NCBI GenBank assembly: GCA_032622095.1 | Contig: CP136064.1 | Coordinates: 180,082,011-180,146,010 of the forward strand | Length of the DNA stretch: 64,000 bases | Direction of reading: 5' to 3' | Source: Siphonodentalium dalli | Lineage: Eukaryota; Mollusca; Scaphopoda; Gadilida; Siphonodentaliidae | Part shown: positions 47,323 to 59,261 of the stretch, one piece after another | How the letters are laid out: each line of letters starts with the position of its first letter | How positions within the stretch are numbered: position 1 is the first letter of the stretch | Position numbers and translations under genes: made by a program | The notes under the pieces: model-generated | Told to the model about the DNA's origin: nothing | What the model saw: only the letters and a program-made list of their open reading frames with translations | Database searches by the model: none

Positions 47323-48418
47323 ATGAAATCACCACTCAATCAATTTGCGCCTGGTTATTGCATTGTGCAATCTCAAAATCATTATGTTAATCACCCTAGT
47401 CTCAATCTAAACAGGTGTAACGCAGATCACGAGCAGAGTCACTCATCATTTGACTCACAAATGTTTACATGTATCACAAATGTGACCGAGCAATCCGAAG
47501 ACAATAGTCCCGTTACACATGACAAATATGAGTGTTCATTTCGGCCGATCGGTTGCCTGACCCACGCATCGAATATTCTTCGAGCTGCTCCCACAAGCTA
47601 CCACCAACTCAAGATAACAGTAATCGCGTATCATGTTGGGCATTCCTCGTTTCATTGTGAATTAGATCTTGAATGGTCTGACGGCAATACTTACCATAAT
47701 GTGCACATGGTTACAGCTAATGTTAATCCTGTTCAGCCAAGTGATTATGAAAATAGATCAGATTTTAAAAATAATGCACTAAAAACTGAAGTAACTACTA
47801 ATAGCACACGTCTCGTTGGAAAAGATACATATTCATAATCGTAGTCGAAATACTGTCAATACAGATATTTCTCGGAATTTATCCGACGTTATGGCAGAGA
47901 GTAGACAAATGTTATCGTAGAGTGTGTTATATGATCAATATTATTATGGTGTAACAGAATCCCCAAACGTAAATCAAAACCCATGTTTAGATTATCCCAA
48001 TAACCAATTTAATGACACCCGCGATGCCCTAACCATGCGAGCTCGAGCCGTCAGTGATAGTTATTGTTATATGTAATTATTGAAATGTGATTACGGTATA
48101 AATATACTTAATGACTATGTTGATGGCGATGCTGATGATGACGACGACGGTGATGATCATTTTTGTACTGACGATGATGATTATGGTGGTGATGATGATG
48201 ATGACGACGACGATGATGAAGATGATGATGACGATGATTATGATGATTTTTGTACTGAGGATGATGATATTAATGAGGATGATGGTATTAATTATGAAAA
48301 TTATTATCGTGATGATAGCCCTCTTGAAAACCCCGAGCAGACAATAAGATATTTTTCGGAGGTATTACACGAAGCACATGGAACATTATATCCGGAAAGC
48401 GAGGAAGACCGAGAATAG
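47323..48418 (+). pseudogene. Uncharacterised LINE ORF region with poly-Asp stretch
   Basis: An open frame (47323-47838) with no recognised domain contains APTSYHQLKITVIAYHVGHS and ends in a Ser/Thr/Asn-rich tail. After a stop, a second frame (48080-48418) is dominated by Asp from (GAT/GAC)n repeats at about 48120-48310. Position between ORF1 and endonuclease suggests they are an eroded part of the same LINE or later insertions; I cannot tell which. Confidence 0.35.
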
Positions 48419-48599
48419 AATGACATATACGACCGATTGCTATATTATGAACATTTGGACAATGCGAATTTTTATCAAAATACCGACAAACATGGAAGTG
48501 GAGATAACTCTAGTCCGAGTCCTAGTACTAATCGAGATAAGGATCCGGTTGTCCTTAACACGATTCATGTCGATAATGTCCGCAAATGACCAAACGTGG

Positions 48600-49080
48600 C
48601 ATCAAAATGGGTTTAAATGTTTGTGGAGTTAGAAAAAAATAGCCTACCCAGAATTCCAAACTATGTGCATGAATCACGTCACGATATACTTTTGTCTGTC
48701 AGAAACGAAGACAGATGATTGCGATAATCGTGTTGAGGACAACCGGATCCTTATCTCGATTAGTACCAGGTTTTGCCCTATACATGACAAATCGCACGAA
48801 ACATTCCCGGGTAAAATCTGGTGGAATTATCATCGGCGTTAAATCGGAATTAGCGTCATCTACACATGTACTGCAAACTGATTGTCAATATGTGCACTGG
48901 GTGGAAATACAGCAGTGCTGTGTCAACATATTGGGAGCTGTTTGTAATCCACCCGAAGGAACTCATCGAATTCAGCGTTTAGTGAACTTGATACGGACAT
49001 TTTGCAAATGAGACAACGATATGATATTTTTATAACTGGCGATTTTAATGTTCGTACTTTTAAAACAAAATAATACTATA
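48600..49080 (+). pseudogene. LINE APE-type endonuclease remnant
   Basis: Pieces in three frames give LNVCGVRKK, CLSETKTDDCDN (the catalytic Glu motif), SGGIIIGVKSELASS, VHWVEIQQCCVNILGAVCNP with PPEG, and YDIFITGDFNVRT (the GDFN motif). The order and spacing are those of CR1/L2 endonucleases, which nick target DNA to prime reverse transcription. At least three frame changes. Confidence 0.8.
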
Positions 49081-49539
49081 TTCTGAATGATGAAAATGAT
49101 AATGGTATTTACGATAACCCAAACTTAACTGCCGAAATGGTGTTAGAGAGGCATAGTATGGACAAAACGACAAAAACAAATCTGGCCATCAATTACTGAC
49201 CTCTTGTCAGCACAACGACCTGTTAATTTTAAATGGAAGACTGAGAACTGACCGTGAAATTGGATCTCTTACATACCGAGACGCATCAGTTGTAGACTAT
49301 ATGCTATGCTGTCTAAATGCGCTACCCATGGCCGTTGATTTTATAGGGAGAATATCACATGCGAATTATCGAAATATTAAAATTGGAAAATTCAAGGAAA
49401 TTCTGGTCCACAGTTAATAAGAAAAATGTAACAATAAATAGCAAAGTAAACAGACAAATTTAAAGAACACTTCCGGTTAATAAATTCCGAATCAATTACA
49501 AACGACCTACATGTAGATATATGTATGAACATTGATACA

Positions 49540-51849
49540 AGTAACACAAAAGCCCAACTGGACCGATCTATAAGTAGAGAAGAAGTTATGACAGCTATAA
49601 AGATTTAAAAAAACAATAAGTCTCCCTGGGGACGACGGAATTCTAAACGAGCATATTAAGGCATCCGCTGACACACCTATAGGCATATATTGCGATATAT
49701 TTAATTTAGTTTTTGAATCAGGTTGTGTACCAGACACATGGGGGTTGGCACTATTATACCACTCTACAAGAACAAAGATAACAAGGAAGACCCTAAAAAC
49801 TAGAGGCCAATCACCCTTTTGATCTGCTTGTGGAAACTGTTTACAAAGATCTTTTCAAACAGATTGTACTCATGTGTTGAGGAAAATGAAGTTCTCCGTG
49901 AGAACCAGACAGGTTTTTAGAAAAGATTGTTCCACAGCAGATAACATTTTTGATTTGCATATGCTAACTGAAATTACAAAGGCACTAAAAAGGAAAGTTT
50001 ATTGCCCTTTCATTGACTTTGAAAAAGCTTTCGATAAGGTATGGAGGCAAGGGCTATGGTACAAACTCCTGAGAAATGACATAAACGGGAAGTTGCTCAC
50101 AGTAACTAAAAGCATGCACACAAACATTAAATCGAAGTTCGTTTGGGTAATAAAACGTCCAATTATTTCCAATGTGTATATGGGTGTACGACAAGGCTCA
50201 AACTGATCACCGCTGCTGTTCTCACTTTACCTGAACGATCTTGAAGATTTTCTAAAATCAGACGGCGTCGAATGTTTGTGAATAATGTTTGAATGTTTAA
50301 ATGTTTATTTGCACATTTATACAATACATCAGTGGTACATATATGTATACAAATTTACTTGTGCTGGGGTGACATGGCCAATGCAGGCCGTCTTCCTGTC
50401 ACTCCTGCAATATAACGTTATATGTAAAATTAAGATGTCACGAGATACAGAAACCCATTTGCAGGCATGTGGCAAACTATTCATTATCATATACGCAGAT
50501 GACATGGTACTTATGGCTGAAAAGCCGACACATTTACAAAAGGCACTTAATAGTTTACAAAGGTACCGGTACTGCGATAAATGGAAATTTGTTGTCAATG
50601 TTGAGAAAACTAAAAAAAAAAATTAAGATACGGGCGGCGTTGGCGGGTATGCTGTTAAAATATTCAGCTCCGTCAAAAGCCGCCATAAACAGAAAGAATA
50701 GTAAAATATAGACATACTTTGTGTACTTATACCAATAAGAAATATGGCATAAACAGTATGCTATTGTCAAATATTTTTCCTTTGTTATGTAAGCAAAAGC
50801 AAAAAACGTTACAGAACCTGGCTCTTGTTTAGATCCGGATATGGTAAACATAAAGAGCGTTATTTGTTACTGTTTTTCTGATATGGAAATAATAAAGAGC
50901 GTTTATATCGTTTGTGTGATTAACCAATAGAATTGCGCTGTTATGTAAACAAAATCAAAACTTCTGTAACACAAGCAGGTTCTTTTTTACGTACACCATC
51001 GTACTTCTTGACGACAATATACTATTTACGCGCTGATTATGTTTGGCATATGAGCAAAACTATATATATTAATATTCCTTCTGTTGATGGCGATTTGAAC
51101 AAATATGAATATTTCTGCAACGAACGCCGCCTGTGCCTTTAATATATAAAAGAAGCTTGCCAAAGAATAAGAAATTCCCTTACAAAGGTCAGACAATTGA
51201 AGTGGTAAAGAGCTTTAGCTACCTTGGAATCATACACACAAACACAAAATCCGTCCGTCCGACACCTACTGTTTAGCGAAAAAGACTCATGAATAAATTA
51301 ACCAAGGCAATATACTCTATTATATCGAAATAAAGAATTCATTGCTTGTCAGTGGAAAACATGTTTGAATTGTTTGGCGCCCAAGTTTTACCAATTATGT
51401 TGCATTGCTGTGAAGTATGGGGATCAGGGAGAAATGCAATATTTGAAAATATCCACGTAAACGTTATAAAGCATGTGCTCCATTTGAAGTCATCGACTCC
51501 TAATTATTGAGTACACAATCTGCGCATTGTGAAATACTTGATGAAAATTAAGAATATGCAACAAAGTAGATTTTGTAAAACTCTTTTTTACTTACTAGAT
51601 CTGAATGTATGTGAATCAATGTCAGTAAAATTTCAGTGGATTGAAAAAATAAAGGATATCCTGACAAATTGTGGTCAGATCCATCTCTGGAAAATGGAAA
51701 ATATTCCATGTTCAGATACATTATTACCATACTTCAAGTGCAATTTAAATAGTCAATTCCGTAATGTGTGGTTATCTGATATTGAGAACTCTAGTCGGGG
51801 CAATACCTATAAAATTTTCGAACATGACATTAATTTTGAAATATACTAG
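49540..51849 (+). pseudogene. LINE reverse transcriptase, split by a MITE
   Basis: NNKSPGDDGILNEHIKAS opens the domain, followed by CPFIDFEKAFDKVW (motif A), MGVRQGSN and a stop before SPLLFSLYLNDLEDFL (motif B), and IIIYADDMVLMAEKP (motif C, catalytic YADD). The frame runs to VVNVEKTK, is interrupted by the 520 bp MITE at 50623-51142, and resumes with PYKGQTIEVVKSFSYLGI and LPIMLHCCEVWG. About 90 bases near 50275-50450 do not fit and may be a further small insertion. The C-terminal frame 51529-51849 ends at a stop at 51849. Confidence 0.85.
50623..51142 (-). mobile_element. TTAA-flanked MITE, copy 3, inserted in the LINE (520 bp)
   Basis: Inverted relative to copy 1. Its ends are TTAAGATACGGGCGGCGTTGG and AACGCCGCCTGTGCCTTTAA, so the inverted repeats are longer here than in copies 1 and 2, and TTAA lies at both sides. 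Because both flanks are reverse transcriptase coding sequence, the insertion boundaries and the TTAA duplication are independently supported. It belongs with copy 5 in a second subfamily. Confidence 0.85.
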
Positions 51850-52951
51850 GATAATTTGGATATAAAAAAATAGAATATCTCTAAGTCATTTGAAAGATGT
51901 AACGTCTCTTCGCAGACTTTGCTCATTCACCGTCTGATAAACCTTAAACTGGACACAAGTGATTATTATATTGCGTTACCGTTTCTGGTGTTGTTGCTGT
52001 TGTTGGTGGTGGTGGTGCTCTTGGTGTTGTTTTATTAAGATTATGTTGCTGTTAGATATAATGATTATGATGACGACGATGATTATTATGACTATGAAGG
52101 TGATTCTGATGTGATAACTAAGTTGATGATAATGATGATGATAAAAATTATGAAGTACAGGCACCATGTCAATCGGGAGATCATTGTATATTGTGTATAT
52201 AATGCATTATCGTTTTCCTCTCCATCTTCTGTGTATATACTTTCCATTTCTCGATAGCATTATTTTGATCAGAGAATAAAGCATTATGGCAGACTGCATG
52301 ATACAACAAAACAGCTAATCCTACAAATATGAATGTGTAGGAAAGCCCGGGAGTGACAGAGGAGGTGGGGGGTCAACAAGTTTTTTTTTCGAGCACGTAT
52401 GAAAAACTAAGAATAAGTGGAAAGATCATCGCAGAAAATTAAAACTATAATTTTAACTTGTAAACTAGTGAAATTTCAGCTTCACCATAATGCTATATAT
52501 AAATAAATACAACGCATATGAACAGCACTATGATTAATATCTTTCTCCAATAAAATATGTGGCACTTAGATTTAGATTATAGCACTTAAATAAACACGTT
52601 TGAGTCAGTGGTCTAAATTAGAAATACAAAATGTAAGATTCTATATTTATAAAACAGTTCTATGAAAGGGTACCATATGACTGTATTCATTTACATTTTA
52701 GTATTTGTCGAACATCAAACAGAAATATCCTGCTATAATAACATATGGGTAATATGTGTCATTAATTATTTTTCTCTTGTAAATGCTTGTTTTTTTGCTA
52801 CTAGGGGTGGATGTAAAAACATGGCTGGAAACAAATTGCAAAAACTGAAAAGGTGTGGGTGGGTCCCAAAAATTGTCAAAAGCAAAAATTTATCACACGT
52901 GCCTGAAAACAATTTCCGACAATGAAAGATAGTGAGGTAGTGAAATAATTT
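51850..52951. other. Unassigned DNA with a trinucleotide-rich patch
   Basis: 51976-52150 is rich in GATGAT / GTTGTT-type triplets, giving His/Ile-rich chance frames on the minus strand. A G-rich patch lies near 52350-52380. No gene recognised. Confidence 0.5.
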
Positions 52952-53850
52952 AGGATGCTCTCATTAAATGGATGTGGCTATGTCTCCAAATTTAATGACC
53001 CGGAATTTGTTGAATATATCCATGATTTTGATCTCATCCTTTTTTCAAGAAACTAAAACCGACAGATTAGATTCTATATTTATAGACAATGTCCATGGTC
53101 TTGGTTTAATGAATAGAAAAAAATGTGGATCTGGCGGTCTCTATTGCCGTTATTGGCCTTGGCGGTGGGTATCCTGTGAAAATATCTCCACCCGTCAAAA
53201 ACCGCCACAAACAGAAAGAACATCAAAATGTAGATAGACTTTGTCCGTATACAAATAAGAAGTATCGTATAAACAGTATGTTATGGTCATATGTTTGACC
53301 ATTGTTATGTAAACAAAAGCATAAAAAGTTACTTTTCTGGCACTGTTTCTGGTGTTTGTTTATATTATGATGGTAAACATAAAGAGCGTTCTTTGTTGGT
53401 GAATACCTGATATGGAACTAATAAAGAGCGTTTATGCCATTTGTGTGTGATTAGCCAGTAGCATTGTGCTGTCTTCTGTAACACAATCAGCCTCTTGCTT
53501 AGGTAAAATATAGTAGGTCTTTATGATAACATGTTTTTTACGCGATGGTCATGGTATATATGAACGGAACTGTATGCGTTTTAATGTTTTTCTGTTTACG
53601 GTGTTTGGAACAAATATGAATATTTTCGACAATTAAGGCAGCACGTGCCTTTAAAGAAATATAGTTTTTTAATGAAAATTAACGACGATTGTGACGTCTT
53701 GTGCAAATTTAAATCAAGCCTACCTAATACTTGTTTTTGGAAATGGTTATATACCAGGAGAGGAAACGAAATAGATAGCCTATATAGAGGATCTACGACT
53801 CGTCCCCAGTTTATCGCAAAATTTACAAAACGATTCCAGTAAATTATGTC
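52952..53850 (+). pseudogene. LINE endonuclease fragment, split by a MITE
   Basis: MLSLNGCGYVSKFNDPEFVE, FQETKTDRLDSIFI (catalytic Glu motif with a one-base frame change before it) and NRKKCGSGGL run up to 53140. After the MITE, FLMKINDDCDVLCKFKSSLP and NTCFWKWL continue the same domain, as in related endonucleases. It ends against the palindrome at 53791. It is a different copy from the LINE at 45.6-51.9 kb: no reverse transcriptase follows. Confidence 0.7.
53141..53654 (-). mobile_element. TTAA-flanked MITE, copy 4, inserted in endonuclease DNA
   Basis: Inverted relative to copy 1 and closest to copies 1 and 2 internally (GGCCTTGGCGGTGGGTATCC, CATAAAGAGCGTTCTTTG, AGTAGGTCTTTATGATAACA). The right end keeps ACGTGCCTTTAA; the left tip is altered (ATTGCCGTTATTGGCC) and has lost its TTAA. 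Confidence 0.78.
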
Positions 53851-53923
53851 TGGACCGAGCCTTTAGACCTAATTTACTGGAGCGTTTTGTAAATTTCGCT
53901 ATAAATTGGGAACGAGTTGTAGA
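53791..53923. repeat. 133 bp palindrome
   Basis: ATCTACGACTCGTCCCCAGT at 53791 is mirrored by TTGGGAACGAGTTGTAGAT at its right end. Arms of about 55 bases share CAAAATTTACAAAACG and CCAGTAAATTA with a few mismatches around a GGACCGAGCC centre. It interrupts the endonuclease fragment. Confidence 0.82.
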
Positions 53924-55711
53924 TTTTATTTATTACTTGATCCAAAACCTCCATAAAATATACTTCAATCAATAATTGGGACGTGAAACTAACAGTGGCT
54001 TCTATAAGGCTGCGACGACGTTTCACGTAACTATGCGTTGTTTGCCTGCGAAAAGAAATAGTCCCCAGTAAGAGTCCCTGACAATAACAAATCATCCAAT
54101 TTCACATCATTTTGTGATTTATTCTGTTGAAAAACTTTTGAAAACCATATATAACATGGAAATATATATGTAAATAACAAAATCTATTTAAAAGTTAACG
54201 GAATAATATTTGGTGTCCCTCTGAAACTTCGAAACGATATCAAATAAAAGCAAAGAACGTTCAATAACAAACGAAATATTGTGTTTCGTTCCAACCATGC
54301 TATGTTATAAACTATATTATGAGTACAAAGTGAAGTAGGTGTCGTAAAACATATCCAAGAATCATGAATACATCTTCAATGCGGTTTGTTTGATCATATG
54401 TATTGTGACCCAGATATTACAACATATAGATAATTGACAATTTTATATAAGTATAGTGGACGAGGTTGTACGGGGGATTGGAGCACAACTTATGTAACTT
54501 AGATTAGTATCTCTCCCTGTTCACTGAATATTACGAAGCCAGTGTTCGAGTTGGGTGAAGTGGGATTTAACTATTCATAATATAACCATTAAAATGTGGC
54601 ATAAGTCGATGTGGTCCATGGTGCTACTGTTGGGCAACTCACAATTCGTATAGGTGACCATCGCGACGGGAAGCGATATGAATTCGAAATATAAGCCTGG
54701 GCTATTTTAACAGCCGTGGGTTTAAGACAGTGTAATAAATAACCTAAAAATTAGTTCCTTCACAGAATTAAGTAATTGACATATTCAAATTTTACCAATT
54801 TGAGACATGATATTAGTTCGGGCTTGTTGTAGAGAGGACTCGAGAAATGGTTAGCATCCTCACGCGGATGTACACAGGCTTGAGTTACGATACTATAATT
54901 CTTAGGCTTGTAAAAAATTAATTCACGACAGTCGCTTCATAACGGCGCTGGTGTCATATTTACAATCGGTTCAATATTCGCTAGTTCCATACGGAGTTAG
55001 TGCAACTGTAGTGGTTTATTGAACTCTTCAGCATTGGTCTTCGGCGGGGGGGGGGGGATGGTCCATTACGGTTGATAAGCGTTCTTGACGTCAACTCTCC
55101 GAGTGCAGCTCTATGATCAACAAGGCTGCTTAGATATTAACAGAATGTGCATAAACGTCTATACAATTTGTCTGAATACAGTCTATTGGATGCATTCGTT
55201 ATTAAGTTACATCGTCTACCAGATATATATATCGATTTCAATATCGAGGAAGCAGCGAACGGCCGTTATCTGTTTATTAGCTAGATGTGTAAGTCGGTTA
55301 TATGTTCCGATATCAGTAAAAGAGTAGGAACTTATTATCATAAATTGTTTTATTGCTGCACGAGTCAGCGGAAAAATCACTAAAACCCCAATCGCGATGC
55401 CGAAGTGGATTTGCAATAGAATAATGGAAAATGTGTCTACTGTTTTAACATCTATGACTATACGCAGGACATATGCCACACGTCATGTAAACCACGACAA
55501 TCCATAATCACTCAAAAACGGGAACATGACTGCCCGACACAGGGACAACACGACAAGAGCGAACCAAGACAACCCGACCCAGAGACAAACCGGTACAGAG
55601 AAAACCCGACCGAATAAGTACTATATACTTGATTTCTTTAGTCAATGTAAACAATATTTGAAACTTGGGATAATAAATAGATACATGTATATATGTGATA
55701 CATAGAGAATA
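53924..55711. other. Unassigned DNA
   Basis: No gene recognised. A G11 run occurs near 55046. Short frames (54 to 87 codons) lack motifs. Confidence 0.5.
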
Positions 55712-55860
55712 TCTAGTATTTTTAGTGGATACAGCATTTTATCTCATGAGTGACCGAGACAAATGGTTGTCTTTCGCGAGTGGCTTCCCACGAGCGAAAA
55801 ATAAACATGTGTCGCGGTCACTCATGAAATAATTTTCGGTATCCACTCAAAAACACTAGA
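55712..55860. repeat. 149 bp imperfect palindrome
   Basis: TCTAGTATTTTTAGTGGATA at the left pairs with TATCCACTCAAAAACACTAGA at the right; further in, CATGAGTGACCG pairs with CGGTCACTCATG and TTTCGCGAGTGG with CACGAGCGAAA. Mismatches are more numerous than in the 7711 and 53791 palindromes. Confidence 0.8.
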
Positions 55861-55958
55861 TTTTCTGTTAATTTTCCCACCCATTACATGCATTATAACC
55901 GGATCACATTCAAATCTAATACTTCATAATATAATTATACTATTGCTACTATTTACAA

Positions 55959-56072
55959 AATAACTCTTGTTTCGATTAAGGTTATATAGTTATAACCTAA
56001 ATGTTTGAGGATAAATTTATCTTAAAACTGTTCGGATATAACTCATAACCTTTATCGAAACAAGAGTTATTT
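55959..56072. repeat. 114 bp inverted repeat
   Basis: AATAACTCTTGTTTCGATTA followed by AGGTTAT at the left is mirrored by ATAACCTTTATCGAAACAAG and AGTTATT at the right. The centre (about 55988-56040) is unpaired except for short matches. It may be a tiny inverted-repeat element. Confidence 0.8.
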
Positions 56073-57041
56073 CTTATAATTTAATCCGTCATTTCACAAG
56101 ATAACCACCAAAAGTAGAAGTTGGAAGTATAACGAGCGTACAACATTAAGACTATTTCTGACGAAAAAGACAAGAGCAGTTGAAAGAGATACCTGTCTCT
56201 CTAAACTTTTGCTTATCGATTGAGCACACCTTGTCGGCATTTCAGCGTTTTTGATTGGCTTGTCGCAACTGATCACACATCGCGTGGCACCGGACAGCTG
56301 AAGTTGCACGTGGGATTGATATTCGACCGCGGTCGCACAAACCCTTGTTAATTTTAATTTCCGTGTTTCATATCTTTGCAAATGTTACATCTTGTTGATT
56401 TGTCTGGTTACTTGTGCACCGAATATTAGCATCTAGTTCAGGCATACCCGAAGGAAGTATGATGCCCAACCTTCATGTTAAATGGTAGAAAGTATCGAAC
56501 CGTTTCCATGTACATTAATTAGGAACGCGGTATAGGCGTGGTCACTCGGCGCTGCTGTCATTTTTGTAGCGGGGAAAGTAGTCAATAAATATAGGCTATC
56601 GAAAAATAATCTAAATGATAAAGTGTGTGTCAGCCAATTGTTTTACAGTATTCCGTGGATTGACACTTCATGATTAAATTATATAGGGTTAACTTTTTAC
56701 AATTCGATAGTTATTCAAGAGATTCAGTTACGCCAAAGACGTCAGTATATAACATCAAAGCTACAATGAAAGTGTAATTTTCTATATCTTCACTGTTAGC
56801 GGTGGATAACAATTATTATCATTTAGAGATTTCTTCTATAATATATTGTTGAGCGTATAATAAATAGGTATTATGTATAAAAGGAACGGAAAATGCTTTA
56901 CTTCGATTACAGATAGTTTATTGATTGAGGGTTTAAAGTCGTTTTAGCCACTAGGTGACAGGTATCAAAGAAGATCGCATCGAAGGAACTGTGTATATAA
57001 ATCAGACAGTGGGTTAAATTAAAACAATGAGCTATTACAAA
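56073..57041. other. Unassigned DNA
   Basis: A 95-codon minus-strand frame (56094-56381) shows no motif that I recognise. No other structure stands out. Confidence 0.45.
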
Positions 57042-57565
57042 TTAAAGATACGGGCGGTGTTGGCGGTGGGTATGCTGTTAAAATATTCACCACCGTCAAA
57101 AACCGCCATAAACAGAAAGAATAGTAAAATATACACATACTTTGTTCTGATACCAATCAGAAATATGGCATAAACAGTATGTTATTGTCATTTTTTTCTT
57201 TGTTATGTAAACAAAAGCAAAAAACGTTACGTTTCCTGGCTTTTGTTTAGATCCGGATATGGTAACATAAAGAGCGTTCTTTGTTACTGTTTTCCTTATA
57301 TGGACATAATAAAGAGCGTTTATATCATTTGTGTGTGATTAACCAATAGAATTGCGTTGTGTTATGTAAACAGAAGCAAAACTTATGTAACACGAGCAGG
57401 CTCTTGTTTACGTACACCACCGTACGTCTTGGCGACAATATACTATTTACGTGCTGATTATGTTTGGCATATGAACAAAACTATATATATTTTAATATTC
57501 CTTCTGTTGATGGCGATTTGAACAAATATGAATGTTTCTGCAACGAACGCCGCTCGTGCCTTTAA
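57042..57565 (-). mobile_element. TTAA-flanked MITE, copy 5 (524 bp)
   Basis: Begins TTAAAGATACGGGCGGTGTTGG and ends AACGCCGCTCGTGCCTTTAA. It is closest to copy 3 (shared GATACGGGCGG tip, CCATAAACAGAAAGAATAG, CTACTATTTACGTGCTGATT-type interior). TTAA lies at both ends. Confidence 0.85.
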
Positions 57566-57645
57566 AAGCACCCAAGAGGAATGTTGACTAGTGTGCAAGC
57601 ATAATATAAAACGTATACAATTAGTACAAGAATACATAATCAAAA

Positions 57646-57829
57646 GCAAATAAACAACACGAAATTACCAAGGCTGCACATCGAAATATTTAAAGTAGTG
57701 TTTAACTTCAGATTTTGCATTGATAAGGTTTTGATTAGCAAATAAATAACACGAAATTACCAAGGCTGCACATCGAAATATGTAAAGTAGTTTTTAACTT
57801 CAGATCTTGCTTTGATAAGGTTTTGATCA
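57646..57829 (+). repeat. Two 92 bp direct repeats
   Basis: GCAAATAAACAACACGAAAT at 57646 recurs as GCAAATAAATAACACGAAAT at 57738; the units share CCAAGGCTGCACATCGAAAT and GATAAGGTTTTGAT. A simple local tandem duplication with several substitutions. Confidence 0.85.
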
Positions 57830-59261
57830 CGCATGAACCTTCATCAATGCGTCAAGCTGACTGTCGGTGTGTGAGCCAGAAGAATATGAGCTTTAATCCA
57901 GCCGACAGCCTATCCATCCACACAAACTGTTGGTAACCTTATAGTGTTAATCGTTTCTCACCAAGCATGTGTTCAATTTTTTGATAATTCAAATATGAAC
58001 CTCTCTTTTTGAGAGTCTAATTGTTGGAGAGACTTTGGCGATTTTTGTTTCGACACAATAGGCGATTTTTGTTGTTGAGCAAGGGTAGAATAGACTGTGT
58101 TACTGGCTCAACTAGAGTGGATTGTTTGGGAGCAACGGGTGCATATTCAGTAGACATTTCCATAGTCTGTTATACAGGTTCGGGGACAGGGGTTATATCG
58201 GTTGCGTCAAGTTGTGTTGCTTGTGATACACGAATGCTGTTGGTCTGACTGTTATATGTCTGCGTGCCGGCATCAGCACATTTTGTTTGTAGAAACGACA
58301 GCAGAGTATGTGATTTGTTTAATTGATGGCCGAGCACCAACTATTTCTTTGCATCGAAATAGATTAGATGTTGCTAAGCATTACACCTTTTAATTTTGAA
58401 TTCATAGTCCCATGTGAACCTTGACAGATAGAAATGTATTTGTGGGTGGTTTATGCAGTCCTTATAGTCAAGTCCAGAATCATAACATTATACACATGTG
58501 GTTTATTTGCTTTTACAATGTTCCTGCCCATGGCCATAGCCCTGACAGTTAAAACATGGTAATCGATTTGGAATATAAATACTGAAAGCTACCTTCATGT
58601 ACACAACCTTCAATGCCGGTGGATGTTCGCACCGATTGAAGGTCTGGAGATAACTATTCAAAGGAACTTATTGTCCATCAACTGTCTTTGAAAATCGAAT
58701 GACTTCTGTAACTCCATGTGTCGATTATGGTGAAATCATACATCACTTGTGTGTGAAAAGGTGCAAGAATATATATTTATAATTGTATCTTTACTATGAC
58801 GTGTGTGCCTTAAGTCTGTTTGTCTGTCTCACCATGTTATATGTATTTCTCCAACAAAAATTTAGAAAAAGAACAAAAAGTACAGGTTGTATATCAACAC
58901 ATAGACAATCATGGCTAACAATTCAGTGTGTTATCGTATTTTGATGTGTTTAACATTTGTGTAGAGTGACACGTTTGGTAGAGCGATATATTTTGGTGAA
59001 TTGTGAGAAAAATGAGTGGTAGAGTCAAGGAATTAGTTCTTCAAAGTCGACTAACAGCAACAGATTGAATGACAAGATTTCATTTATATATACACACAAT
59101 CTAATAAGTCCATACAATATATATACATGTAACGACAATTTTCAACAGCATAGCTGTTCCGACAGCATAACTTGAACTACCACGTTGAAGATTGTTCTGT
59201 GTATCACTTCTTATATTTAATGCCGGCCAAAGTTTCATCCTTCATGACGATTTGGTGACCT
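57830..59261. other. Unassigned DNA
   Basis: Plus-strand frames at 58021-58248 and 58202-58393 overlap and contain several cysteines, but no domain is recognised and neither has clear splice or start context. No repeat matching elsewhere in the window. Confidence 0.45.

Larger units (their letters stand above)
45651..51849 (+). mobile_element. CR1/L2-like LINE, nearly complete but degenerate
   Basis: In order on the plus strand: ORF1 with an SGNH-hydrolase motif (46.5-47.1 kb), an uncharacterised Asn/Ser-rich and then Asp-rich stretch (47.3-48.4 kb), an APE-type endonuclease (48.6-49.1 kb), and a reverse transcriptase (49.5-51.85 kb) interrupted by a MITE at 50623-51142. About 6 kb remains, which is near full length for this class. 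Every domain has frame changes or stops. The 5' end is not fixed; the weak open frames at 45651-46151 may belong to ORF1. Confidence 0.8.

Noticed and set aside
48111-48347. Met/Ile-rich plus-strand frame
   Set aside because: Out-of-frame reading of the GAT/GAC repeat.
58021-58393. Overlapping plus-strand frames rich in Cys, Val and Gly
   Set aside because: No recognisable domain and no evidence favouring one frame.
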